Below are positions 1 to 7,719 of a stretch of DNA of 64,000 bases, piece after piece. Source of the stretch: Lentzea tibetensis. GTDB taxonomy: Bacteria; Actinomycetota; Actinomycetes; Mycobacteriales; Pseudonocardiaceae. Numbering within the stretch: the stretch's first letter is position 1; the number at the start of each line of letters is the position of its first letter. The notes below the pieces were generated by a model, which did no database searches, had not been told where the DNA came from, and saw nothing but the letters and a program-made list of their open reading frames with translations. Where the stretch lies: assembly GCF_007845675.1 (NCBI RefSeq), contig NZ_VOBR01000018.1:114256-178255 (forward strand). Direction: 5' to 3'. The translations under genes were made by a program, and so were the position numbers.

Positions 1-841
1 CCGACGCCAGCTCGTCGTCCAGCGACAGCTCGCGGTAGGACGACGCGACCGCACGCACGTCGGCGAGCGCCTGGCGGGAGACTTCGAGTATCTCGTCGAG
101 CTCCTGCTTGGCGCGCTTGGGCTGCAACGGCACGAGGCGGTGCGTCAGTTCGGTCTTCAACGTGACCGCGGACAGGCTGAACCCCAGCAGGTCGTGCAGG
201 TCCCGAGCGAACCGCAGGCGTTCCCGCGCGACGGCGAGCCCGGCCAGTTCGGACCGGGCGTCCTCGAGCTCGCGCACGAGCGAACGCAGCCGTGACAACC
301 CGTAGACGACGAGGCCGATGACCATCGTCAGGTTCGCGATGTAGACGACCTCGAGCCCTGGGCCGGTCAGGTTCGACTGGATGACCCCGGCGACAGCGGC
401 GATCGCGAAGAACGCGACCCAACCGGTGCCCAGCCGCAGCACCAGCAGCGCGTCACCGGCGAGGAAGCCGGGCATGCCGGTCCACGCCTCGTGGAAGAAG
501 AACATCGGCACGAACGTCAGCAGCGCCTGGACGAACAAGGCGGAATAACCGAGCGGGCCTCGCACGTCCGCACCGGGACGGCTGAAGAAACCCAGCTGCA
601 GCACCATCATCAGCGCCAGGCACGCGCCTGCCGGAACGACCCTGGCGAACGTCGCGCCCTGCACGACGACGTACTGGAAGGCGTTCACGGCGAATCCCGC
701 GAACACGACGGTGACGACGAGGAGCGCGAGGCGGGGGGCGAGCCCGGCCGCGCGGCCCTGGCTGTCGCTCTCCTGCCCTAACGCGGAGTCGAGGCGTCTT
801 GCCACAACCGCTCCCATGCGAAGAGTCCGGGACTTCGCCAT
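1..841 (-). CDS. sensor histidine kinase, NarL/DesK type (C-terminus outside the window)
   Basis: Two-component sensor kinase whose 5' end is at 841 and which runs off the left edge, so 280 residues are visible. The N-terminal half has about five hydrophobic segments (roughly residues 36-182), followed by a coiled linker and the HisKA_3 phosphoacceptor motif RDLHDLLG with His at about residue 216. The HATPase domain would lie outside the window. The start at 841 (ATG) is 12 bases after the stop of the upstream RiPP gene, so it is probably in the same transcript; ATG at 817 is an alternative. The partner response regulator is not seen and would be expected further left. Its place behind the cyclodehydratase genes suggests, as inference, a role in sensing or controlling the RiPP pathway. 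Confidence 0.88.
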   Translation of the reverse strand, partial: MAKSRTLRMGAVVARRLDSALGQESDSQGRAAGLAPRLALLVVTVVFAGFAVNAFQYVVVQGATFARVVPAGACLALMMVLQLGFFSRPGADVRGPLGYSALFVQALLTFVPMFFFHEAWTGMPGFLAGDALLVLRLGTGWVAFFAIAAVAGVIQSNLTGPGLEVVYIANLTMVIGLVVYGLSRLRSLVRELEDARSELAGLAVARERLRFARDLHDLLGFSLSAVTLKTELTHRLVPLQPKRAKQELDEILEVSRQALADVRAVASSYRELSLDDELAS

Positions 842-853
842 CAGGGCGCCATG

Positions 854-1600
854 CTACCGGTGCCCTGTCGAAGTCCTGTCTGTTTTCCCTGTTCCCTCAG
901 TGAGGATGAAACCAGCGCTCGCCAGATACGCCACGACGTCGGACACGACCTCTTTTCCGACCTCCGAACCGGCCGCGACCTCGGCGATCGTCGTCTCGCC
1001 GTCCAGCAGCGACTTCACGATCCCGGTGGCGGGCGGCCGGTGCAACACAGCGGTGTACGACAGACCGTCGCAGACCAGCACGTGGTCGCCATCAACGTCC
1101 TCTATCGACGCACCTGGCCGGATCGTGATCAGCTGTTCGTCGGCCACGTGCGGACATCGGAACACCGCATTCCCCACGACCGCGATCAGCGACAGAATCG
1201 GGCCCGCACCGTCCTGCAGGCCCAGCGACGGCACCACGCAGCCGCCGAGCCGGTCGAGCGTCCGCCGCAGCCGCAGCCACTGCGCACCGATCTTGCCGGA
1301 CGACTTCCACAGCACGAAGTCGTTGAACAGCACGGGAATGTTCTCCAGCGACACCGGGCCGAGCCCCATCCGGTGCAGCGCCTCGCGCACCAGCGGACTC
1401 GAGTCCGTCACCTCCACGGCACCCCATCTGCCGTGCACCGTCAGCCTGCCGGACTCGGCGCTGACGAGCGTGTCCTCGAGCAGCGAGAACAGAGGTCGCC
1501 CGGCGGGGATGTGCCCAGAAGGAAAGTCCCCAGCAGGGATGTCAGATGTCACCGCGCTTCTCCAGCTCTGCCAAGGCCGCGCGAGATCAACGCCGGTCAT
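854..1600 (-). CDS. SagB N-terminal-domain-like RiPP protein without the nitroreductase domain
   Basis: A 248-residue protein whose ATG overlaps the stop of the YcaO gene (ATGA), so it is translationally coupled. I do not recognise an enzymatic domain. Residues about 100-240 (RLRRTLDRLGG...VPSLG, a VLVCDGLSYTAVLHRP segment, then a predicted winged-helix-like end reaching AYLASAGFI) resemble the N-terminal, leader-binding-like part that precedes the FMN nitroreductase domain in SagB-family TOMM dehydrogenases. The nitroreductase domain itself is absent. It could be a stand-alone RRE-type partner that presents the precursor, or a decayed SagB. Family assignment is from pattern memory; gene reality is clear from frame, coupling and codon use. 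Confidence 0.7.
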   Translation of the reverse strand: MTGVDLARPWQSWRSAVTSDIPAGDFPSGHIPAGRPLFSLLEDTLVSAESGRLTVHGRWGAVEVTDSSPLVREALHRMGLGPVSLENIPVLFNDFVLWKSSGKIGAQWLRLRRTLDRLGGCVVPSLGLQDGAGPILSLIAVVGNAVFRCPHVADEQLITIRPGASIEDVDGDHVLVCDGLSYTAVLHRPPATGIVKSLLDGETTIAEVAAGSEVGKEVVSDVVAYLASAGFILTEGTGKTDRTSTGHR

Positions 1601-3840
1601 AAGAACATCGGGACCGGGTTGAGTTCTTCGAACGCGGCACGTCGCTCGACCCGTCCCAGGGTTAGCGGGACGTCGTAGAGGCGCCCTTGAGCGAGCCTGG
1701 ACCAGAAGTGCCGCATCCCTGGCACCACGACCCTGACGACGGGCAGTTCGACGTCGGGTCGCGTCTGGTCGAGCACCAGCAGTTCCAGGCCCGCGGCCTC
1801 CAGGCGCGTCCGGATGCTCTCGACGTCGGCGCGCAGGTCCTGCTGCGGCACGTACGAATGCCGAGGAGTGAGCAGAGTGGGATCTGGTACCAGGTAGGGA
1901 TGTTCGGCGGTAGTCGCGGTCAGCAGCCACCGCCGCAGATCCACGTCCATCGTGCGCCACTGGTGTTCGGAGACGTTCAGCACGGGCGGCATCACCTGGT
2001 TCAGCTCGGTCAGCGCGCGCTTCACCGCGATGCGCGGGTCGAGGTGCGCGCCGAAGCCGAAGACGATGTCCTCGCGCGGGCCGTCGACGCACCGCGAGAT
2101 CGCGGCCATCACGGGCACCGCGAGGTCCGCGGTCAGGTCGAGCACCCACACCTCGCGACCGAGCGAGGCGTAGACGGAGCGCAGCTCGTCGACGAACGGG
2201 TCGTTCATCCGCTCGAGGTCGATGGTGGGCATGCGGGTGCGGTTGTACCACCACAGCGCGACCGCGTCCCGTTCGATCACCTCGAACAGCGCCTGCAGGA
2301 TCGCGTCCTCGACGCTCGACCCGGCCGCACAGCCGTTGGAGCTCGCGGTGATCGACGCGGGGGAGGGCGCCCCGTAGTAGAGAGATGCGGTCGGCAGCAG
2401 CCGGTGGCACTGGTTCGTCACCGACCACACCGGCGTCCAGTCGAGCACGCCGTGCTTGTCGAACGGTTCCGGCACGTGCTGGAACGCCGCGTGCGCCGCG
2501 TTCCACTCCGTGCGCGAGTCGAACTGGCGCGGGTCGAACAGCTGGAAGGCATCCGGGTGCACGGCTTCGTCGCCGAGCGCGCGGAAGCTGGCGCGGATCC
2601 TGGCCTCGTCGCCGTGGTAGGTGCCGCTGTAGCGCTCGACGGCCTCGCACAGCGCGCCCGCCTCGGCGTGCAGCGGCGTGACGCCCTTGCCGCCGTTCTC
2701 GCAGCGCAACGTCGAGCGCAGTGAGTCGAGACCGGGTCCGCCCGCGGCCACGTTCGTGCCGGAGCGGTAGGAGTTGAAGAAGTCGTGGCCCCTGCTGTCG
2801 CGGCGGATCTCCTTGACCACACCGGAGATCGGGCTCACCAGGTGCCGGTAGCGGTCCAGCACCTCGCGCGCGGACGCGGACCGGTGCCCGCCGCCGTCGG
2901 AGGACCGCTTGATCCTCGACTCGACGCGCACCGGCCGGAGCGTCCGCTTGCGCACCAGGTCCGGGTCACCGCACGCGGGACACTGCGGCAGCGCCCGCAC
3001 GGCGTGCTGCGTCGCACGCAGCTCCAGGCTGTCGAACGCCCAGATCTCGCGCTGCCCGGCGTGCCGGTACCCGGCCAGCCACTTGGTCGCCTCCAGCGCC
3101 GCGACCTCGACCGCGGTGGCCGAGACCGAGGGCAGGCCGACGGCGGGCCGCGCCGCGGGACCGTGCACGCCTCGCCGGGCCTGCACGTGCGCTTCGGCCG
3201 GCCGGTTGGCCGACAACCTGGCGGCGAGACAACGCCAGCAGGCGCCGTCGCCGGGCGTGAACACCGGGCCGACCCACACCTGCGCGCCGGTCGGCTTGAC
3301 CAGCAGCCAGGGTGTGCCGGTCGCCCGGTGTTCGTCGTCGACTTCCCTCAGCGCGGGAGCGAGGTAGTCGTTGCAGATCACGATGGAGAGCGAGGGCGGG
3401 ATGTCACGGGCTGCGCCGGCCGTGACATCCAGTTCGGCGCGGCGTAGCGCGCCGATCATCGCATCGGGCTCGACGCCACCGGCGGTGATGACCCGGACGT
3501 GGGCGTTCCTCGTCGCGCCGACGGCGGTGGAGGCATCCAGGCCCGCTGCGTCCCAGTAAGCGTGCGCAGCGGTGCCGTCGGTGTCGTCCGATGAGCGGGT
3601 GCCGATGAGCCCGGCGGCACCCAGCCTGGTGAGCAGGCGTCCCGCCTGTTCGGCGGGCACCTCCTCGGGCAGGTCCCTCAGCAGCGCCGAGAGATCCCGT
3701 GTTCCGTCCAGCAGCGAGGCCAGCAGTTCGACGTGAGGTCCTTGCAGGGCCGTCACCCCGCTCTCCGAGAACAGGTAGACCGCCTCACCTCGGACGATCT
3801 CCGGTCTCAGATGACGCTTGAACCCGATTCGTTCGTGCAC
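1597..3840 (-). CDS. fused azoline-forming cyclodehydratase (RRE + ThiF-like C domain + YcaO)
   Basis: A 747-residue TOMM cyclodehydratase that would activate backbone amides with ATP and cyclise Cys/Ser/Thr of a precursor into azolines. Residues 1-85 look like the leader-binding winged helix (RRE). Residues about 110-300 are the E1/ThiF-like part, with a zinc tetrad C201/C204 (CWRC) and C287/C290 (CPAC). Residues about 310-747 are YcaO, with ATP-site motifs EAGALCEAVERYSG (393-406) and FEVIERDA (519-526). The C-terminus is NPVPMFL, close to but not the usual PxPxP end. The GTG start at 3840 has AGGAG in front and lies 14 bases after the candidate precursor stop. It is coupled to the next gene by a 4-base overlap. 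Confidence 0.9.
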   Translation of the reverse strand: MHERIGFKRHLRPEIVRGEAVYLFSESGVTALQGPHVELLASLLDGTRDLSALLRDLPEEVPAEQAGRLLTRLGAAGLIGTRSSDDTDGTAAHAYWDAAGLDASTAVGATRNAHVRVITAGGVEPDAMIGALRRAELDVTAGAARDIPPSLSIVICNDYLAPALREVDDEHRATGTPWLLVKPTGAQVWVGPVFTPGDGACWRCLAARLSANRPAEAHVQARRGVHGPAARPAVGLPSVSATAVEVAALEATKWLAGYRHAGQREIWAFDSLELRATQHAVRALPQCPACGDPDLVRKRTLRPVRVESRIKRSSDGGGHRSASAREVLDRYRHLVSPISGVVKEIRRDSRGHDFFNSYRSGTNVAAGGPGLDSLRSTLRCENGGKGVTPLHAEAGALCEAVERYSGTYHGDEARIRASFRALGDEAVHPDAFQLFDPRQFDSRTEWNAAHAAFQHVPEPFDKHGVLDWTPVWSVTNQCHRLLPTASLYYGAPSPASITASSNGCAAGSSVEDAILQALFEVIERDAVALWWYNRTRMPTIDLERMNDPFVDELRSVYASLGREVWVLDLTADLAVPVMAAISRCVDGPREDIVFGFGAHLDPRIAVKRALTELNQVMPPVLNVSEHQWRTMDVDLRRWLLTATTAEHPYLVPDPTLLTPRHSYVPQQDLRADVESIRTRLEAAGLELLVLDQTRPDVELPVVRVVVPGMRHFWSRLAQGRLYDVPLTLGRVERRAAFEELNPVPMFL

Positions 3841-3854
3841 GGCCCCGCTCCTGC

Positions 3855-4028
3855 TCAGGCTGCTGCGGTTGTCGGCGCCTCACCGATGATCACTGGGCCG
3901 CCGCAATGGACTGTGAACGCGAGCAGGTCGAGATCTCCAGCCGTGCCGGTGGGCCGGTCGAACTCGTAGATCACCAGGTCGGCCTCGTCGGCAGGAACGA
4001 TCTCTTCGAGGGTGCGGGTGCTGAACAT
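3855..4028 (-). CDS. candidate RiPP precursor peptide (57 aa)
   Basis: A short ORF of 57 codons starting at ATG 4028 behind a clear GGGGAGA ribosome site and ending 14 bases before the cyclodehydratase start. The N-terminal part is acidic and leader-like (TLEEIVPADEADLVIYEF, residues 6-23). The end is small and neutral and contains a single Cys at 42 within FTVHCGGPVIIGEAP, then TTAAA. Position, size and leader/core asymmetry are what is expected of a TOMM precursor. The oddity is that only one Cys and very few Ser/Thr are in the putative core (T39, C42, T53, T54), so at most a few rings could form. I know of no named family for it; it might instead be a small conserved partner protein. Confidence 0.75.
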   Translation of the reverse strand: MFSTRTLEEIVPADEADLVIYEFDRPTGTAGDLDLLAFTVHCGGPVIIGEAPTTAAA

Positions 4029-4109
4029 GATTGTCTCCCCTTGGGGTCTGGCGTGGACCGGAAGTGCTGGGAGCGATTCTGGGTCGGTGGCCGATGCCCC
4101 CGGTAGTTA

Positions 4110-4121
4110 CGCGTTAACGCG
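4110..4121. promoter_or_regulatory. 12-base perfect palindrome between precursor and SARP genes
   Basis: CGCGTTAACGCG reads the same on both strands. It lies in the 232-base divergent region, about 80 bases from the precursor start and about 140 from the SARP start. This is a reasonable place for an operator controlling both directions; which protein binds is unknown. Confidence 0.4.
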
Positions 4122-4130
4122 CCCGAATAT

Positions 4131-4162
4131 GAAGTTCTCACCCCTCCGCACGGGGTGACTTC
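4131..4162. promoter_or_regulatory. inverted repeat upstream of the SARP gene
   Basis: GAAGT(tct)CACCCC followed after 7 bases by GGGGTGACTTC forms an 11-bp stem with a 3-base bulge. There is no T-run after it, so it looks more like an operator or a 5'-leader hairpin of the SARP transcript than a terminator. Confidence 0.35.
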
Positions 4163-4260
4163 ATGCGCAACTGGTGGTAGGGACACTGCCGCTGGAGGCC
4201 CAGTTGCGATGGACTGATCTGCACACGTCGGGGCGGGTTTTCCTGAGGAGGAACGTGGCG

Positions 4261-5046
4261 ATGCAGATCAAGATCCTGGGGCCGCTCGAGGCCACGCGGA
4301 ACGGCCGTTCGACGTTGCCGACCGCCGCGAAACCGCGGCAGATCTTCGCCCTGCTCGCCCTGCGCGCCGGGCAGGTCGTACCGGTGACGACGCTCATCGA
4401 GGAGCTGTGGGGCGAACGTCCGCCGCGTAGCGCGCGCACCACGCTGCAGACCTACATCATGCAGCTGCGCAGACTCCTCGGTGACAACGCCAGCGACGTG
4501 CTGGTCACCCGGTTCGGCGGCTACCTGCTGAACGTCCCGGTGGAGAACGTCGACGTGCACGAGTTCGAACGCCTCGCGGCGGCCGGACGGCGTGCCTCCG
4601 AAGCAGGAGACCACGAGTCCGCCGCCCGGCTGCTGGGCACGGCGCTCGGCATGTGGCTCGGGCCCGCGCTCGTCGACACACCGACCGGTGACGTGCTCAG
4701 CATCGAGGCGACCAGGCTGGAGGAGTCGCGGCTGAGCGTCGTGGAGAGCCGCATCGACGCCGAGATGCTGGTCGGACGGCACCACACGCTGCTCAGCGAG
4801 CTGGCCGTGCTGACCGCGCGGCACCCGATGAACGAGAACCTGTGCGCCCAGTACATGGTCGCGCTGTTCCGGTCGGGCAGGCAGTGGCAGGCGCTGGACG
4901 CGTTCAAGTCGCTGCGTCAGACGCTGATCGAGGAGCTGGGCGTCGAGCCGTCGGCCAGGCTGCGCGAGCTGCACCGCGCCGTGCTCACCGCCGACTCGTC
5001 CCTCGACCGGGTGGAGACCTCCGAGGTGCGCCAGTTACTCGCTTGA
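4261..5046 (+). CDS. SARP-family transcriptional activator
   Basis: A 261-residue pathway-type activator. Residues 1-95 form an OmpR-like winged helix (MQIKILGPLEA..., LWGERPPRSARTTLQTYIMQLRRLLG) and residues about 100-245 the bacterial transcriptional activation domain (EFERLAAAGRR..., LVGRHHTLLSELAVL). This is the minimal SARP architecture, without ATPase or TPR parts. The ATG at 4261 has GAGGAGG nine bases upstream; GTG at 4255 is the alternative, and a longer frame open from 4174 is rejected because homology begins at MQIKI. It is divergent from the precursor/cyclodehydratase genes and 14 bases upstream of the F420 oxidoreductase, so it is the probable cluster activator. Confidence 0.9.
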   Translation: MQIKILGPLEATRNGRSTLPTAAKPRQIFALLALRAGQVVPVTTLIEELWGERPPRSARTTLQTYIMQLRRLLGDNASDVLVTRFGGYLLNVPVENVDVHEFERLAAAGRRASEAGDHESAARLLGTALGMWLGPALVDTPTGDVLSIEATRLEESRLSVVESRIDAEMLVGRHHTLLSELAVLTARHPMNENLCAQYMVALFRSGRQWQALDAFKSLRQTLIEELGVEPSARLRELHRAVLTADSSLDRVETSEVRQLLA

Positions 5047-5060
5047 CTAGATTCGGGGTC

Positions 5061-5996
5061 GTGGAACTCCGGATCTTCACCGAGCCCCAGCAAGGGGCCA
5101 GCTACGACGACCTGCTGCGCGTGGCGCGGACCGCCGAGGACGCGGGCTACGGCGCGTTCTTCCGCTCCGACCACTACCTGAAGATGGGGTCGGTGTCCGG
5201 TCTGCCGGGCCCGACCGACCCGTGGATCACGTTCGCGGGCCTCGCCCGCGAGACGTCCACCATCCGGCTCGGCACGCTGATGACCGCCGCGACGTTCCGC
5301 TACCCCGGACCGCTGGCGATCAGCGTGGCCCAGGTGGACCAGATGTCCGGCGGCCGCGTCGAGTTCGGCTTCGGCGCCGGGTGGTACGCCGACGAGCACA
5401 CCGCCTACGGCATCCCGTTCCCGTCCGTCACCGAGCGCTTCGAGCGGTACGAGGAGCAGCTGGCGATCATCACCGGCCTGTGGGAGACGCCCGCCGGTGA
5501 CACGTTCTCGTTCTCCGGCGAGCACTACGAGCTCACCGACTCGCCCGCGCTGCCCAAGCCTCTTCAGTCGCCGCGCCCGCCCGTGCTGATCGGTGGCGTT
5601 GGCGCTCGGAGGACCCCGGCGCTGGCCGCCCGCTACGCCAACGAGTTCAACCTGCCGTTCCAGTCGATCGAGACCGCCGAGACGCAGTTCGCGCGCATCG
5701 ACGCGGCGTGCTCGGAGATCGGCCGCGACCCGAGCGAGATCACCCGCTCCGCCGCGCTCGTCGCGTGCATCGGCCGCACGGACGCCGACGTCGCGCGCCG
5801 TGCCTCGGCCATCGGGCGCGAGGTCGAGGAGCTCAAGGAGAACGGCCTGGCCGGTACTCCGGACGAGGTCGTCGAGCGCCTCTCGGTGTGGCGCGAGCGC
5901 ACCGGCATCCAGCGCGTCTACCTGCAGGTGCTGGACCTGTCCGACCTCGACCACATCACCGAGATCGCGTCGGACGTCATGCCGAAGCTCGGCTGA
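5061..5996 (+). CDS. LLM-class F420-dependent oxidoreductase
   Basis: A 311-residue luciferase-like TIM-barrel enzyme of the F420-using group (VELRIFTEPQ, FFRSDHYLKMG, GTLMTAATFRYPGPLA, GGRVEFGFGAGWY, PPVLIGGVGARRTPALAARYANEFN). Such enzymes move hydride between F420 and an unknown substrate. The GTG at 5061 begins 14 bases after the SARP stop and is where the family signature starts; no strong ribosome site is visible, which fits coupling to the SARP gene. Because the cluster lacks a complete SagB dehydrogenase, this enzyme could oxidise or reduce rings or the peptide, but many LLM enzymes are unrelated to their neighbours. It converges on the next gene with a 20-base overlap. Confidence 0.88.
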   Translation: MELRIFTEPQQGASYDDLLRVARTAEDAGYGAFFRSDHYLKMGSVSGLPGPTDPWITFAGLARETSTIRLGTLMTAATFRYPGPLAISVAQVDQMSGGRVEFGFGAGWYADEHTAYGIPFPSVTERFERYEEQLAIITGLWETPAGDTFSFSGEHYELTDSPALPKPLQSPRPPVLIGGVGARRTPALAARYANEFNLPFQSIETAETQFARIDAACSEIGRDPSEITRSAALVACIGRTDADVARRASAIGREVEELKENGLAGTPDEVVERLSVWRERTGIQRVYLQVLDLSDLDHITEIASDVMPKLG

Positions 5997-6456
5997 CCGC
6001 CTTCACGACGGACTCGGGGAGCGCGAACGCGCGATCCCGGAAGCGCGGGAAGTTGCCGATGACCCGCAGCTGCAACGCCGGGTCGCGCAGGTAGCGCTCC
6101 TCGAGACCGTCCTCGTCCAGGATCAGCTTGAGCCCCTTGCGCAGCATCGACGGCGTGTCCAGCTTCAGCCGGTCGCGCAGGTAGTCGGCCGCGGCGTGGT
6201 CGCCGTGCTCGACGACCGCCTTGACCACGTCGGCGATGTCGACCTCGCGGTTCGGCTCGTCGGCGCGGACGCCGTCGCGGTGCGCGATGCCCAGCGCCTT
6301 CATGGCCCGCTGGTGCGCGCCGCCGTCCAAGCCGAGGTAGTAGCGCTCCCAGTCGCCGATGCGCACGGTCCCCTCGGGCACCGAGGCGTGCGCGACCGAG
6401 GGAGCGATCACGGTGATACCGATGGCGGCGAAGAGCTGACGCCGGGAGAGGAGCAC
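5977..6456 (-). CDS. secreted hypothetical protein (twin-Arg-like or Sec signal)
   Basis: A 159-residue protein with an N-terminal export signal: MLLSRRQLF, then a hydrophobic stretch to about residue 24 (PSVAHA, probable cleavage). The SRRQLF segment resembles a Tat motif. The rest is soluble, with no domain I recognise (helical, charged; RYYLGLDGGAHQRAMKALG and LRVIGNFPRFRDRAF). The GTG start shares one base with the lipB stop (TAGTG), so it is probably translated from the lipB transcript. Function unknown. Confidence 0.75.
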   Translation of the reverse strand: MLLSRRQLFAAIGITVIAPSVAHASVPEGTVRIGDWERYYLGLDGGAHQRAMKALGIAHRDGVRADEPNREVDIADVVKAVVEHGDHAAADYLRDRLKLDTPSMLRKGLKLILDEDGLEERYLRDPALQLRVIGNFPRFRDRAFALPESVVKAVSRASA

Positions 6457-7184
6457 TACGGCATGCTAGCGAAGGTGATCCCAGGTGCGACTGGGCCAGA
6501 TCGGGCAAGGTAGCGGTCCGTCAGTGGCAACGTTCCGTCAAGTGCGGCCAACACCGCGTCACGAGCGAGCGGAAGCACCTCTGCGACCGTGACGTCGCGC
6601 CCCAGTTCGACGGACAGCGACGCGACACCCGCGTCCCGGATGCCGCACGGGATGATCTCGCCGAACGCCGACAGGTCCGCGTTGCAGTTGATCTCGAAGC
6701 CGTGCATCGTCACGCCGCGCTGCACCCGGATGCCGATCGCGGCGATCTTGCGCTCCGGCCCCCGGTCGTCGGCGGGCAGCCACACGCCGCTGCGCCCGTC
6801 GACCCGCCCGGTGTGCACGCCGAGCTGGTCGCACACGTGGATCAGCCCCTGCTCGACGCGCCGCACGTACTGCACGACGTCCATCGGCTCGGTCAGCCCG
6901 ACGATCGGATACCCCACCAGCTGACCGGGCCCGTGCCAGGTGATCTTCCCGCCGCGGTCGACGTCGATGACCGGGGTGTCGCTGTTGGTGGGCCGCTCCT
7001 CGTCGAGCGTGCGGCGTCCGCACGTGTAGACGGGCGGGTGCTCCAGCAGCAGCAGCGTGTCCGGCCCCTCGCCGGCGGCACGCGCTTCGGCGATCTCCTT
7101 CTGCAGGTCCCACGCGGCCGTGTACTCGATGAGCCCGAGCTCACGAACCTGGACCGGATCTGCGGAAATGCGGCACGACGTCAC
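6456..7184 (-). CDS. lipB: octanoyl-[ACP]:protein N-octanoyltransferase LipB
   Basis: A 242-residue enzyme that transfers octanoate from acyl carrier protein to lipoyl domains of 2-oxo acid dehydrogenases and the glycine cleavage system; LipA then adds sulfur. Family signatures are present: [34 protein letters not shown]...KIAAIGIR and the acyl-enzyme Cys region [18 protein letters not shown]. The GTG at 7184 lies 44 bases inside the end of the PAP2 gene. lipA, often next door in actinomycetes, is not in the window: downstream come a secreted protein and the RiPP locus. sucB and lpdA, whose products need lipoate, are 3-6 kb upstream. Confidence 0.96.
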   Translation of the reverse strand: MTSCRISADPVQVRELGLIEYTAAWDLQKEIAEARAAGEGPDTLLLLEHPPVYTCGRRTLDEERPTNSDTPVIDVDRGGKITWHGPGQLVGYPIVGLTEPMDVVQYVRRVEQGLIHVCDQLGVHTGRVDGRSGVWLPADDRGPERKIAAIGIRVQRGVTMHGFEINCNADLSAFGEIIPCGIRDAGVASLSVELGRDVTVAEVLPLARDAVLAALDGTLPLTDRYLARSGPVAPGITFASMP

Positions 7185-7719
7185 GTCCCGACGTTACCAA
7201 CCCGAGCGCCAGCGCGGCGAGGAGCCCGACCCCCACCACACCCAGCACCGACCCGATCACATCGGTCACCCAGTGCCGCTCCAGCACCACCCGGCTGGCA
7301 GCCGTGAGCACCGTCGCCGTCACCGCGATCGTCGCGCCGCGCCCGAGCAGCACGACCAGCGTGAACCCCACCGCGGCCACGGCCACCGTGTGCCCGCTCG
7401 GGTACGCCCACTGCGGATAGTCGACCGGCCGCACACGCCGGAAGAGGTAGCGGCTGAGCAACGTGCCCCAGCACAACCCGAACAGGACCAGCCCGCGCCA
7501 CAGCCGCGCGTCTTTCTTCCGGTAGGCGATGACGGCGAGCCCAACGCCGAACGCCGACGCGACGACCGGCCCGAACACGTACCCGAAGAAGGTCGACGCC
7601 GTCCGCAGCCACTCGGGCCGGGGCACGCGCGACTGAACCCACAGGTCGAGCGCGGTGACCTCCGGCAACCCCAGGAGAACCCACGAGATCACCAGCACCG
7701 CACCGACCGCGCGCGTCAT
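7141..7719 (-). CDS. PAP2-family membrane phosphatase
   Basis: A 192-residue integral membrane protein with about five hydrophobic helices and all three PAP2 catalytic blocks: RRVRP (C1), YPSGHT (C2) and [12 protein letters not shown] (C3). It probably dephosphorylates a lipid phosphate such as phosphatidate or an isoprenyl diphosphate at the outer membrane face; the substrate is not deducible. The ATG at 7719 overlaps the stop of the upstream SDR gene (ATGA) and its 3' end overlaps lipB. The frame open to 7878 was rejected because the coupled start is at MTRAVGAV. Confidence 0.9.
   Translation of the reverse strand: MTRAVGAVLVISWVLLGLPEVTALDLWVQSRVPRPEWLRTASTFFGYVFGPVVASAFGVGLAVIAYRKKDARLWRGLVLFGLCWGTLLSRYLFRRVRPVDYPQWAYPSGHTVAVAAVGFTLVVLLGRGATIAVTATVLTAASRVVLERHWVTDVIGSVLGVVGVGLLAALALGLVTSGRDVVPHFRRSGPGS

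Noticed and set aside
4174-4260. Upstream extension of the SARP gene.
   Set aside because: No family similarity, and the GAGGAGG site points to ATG 4261.
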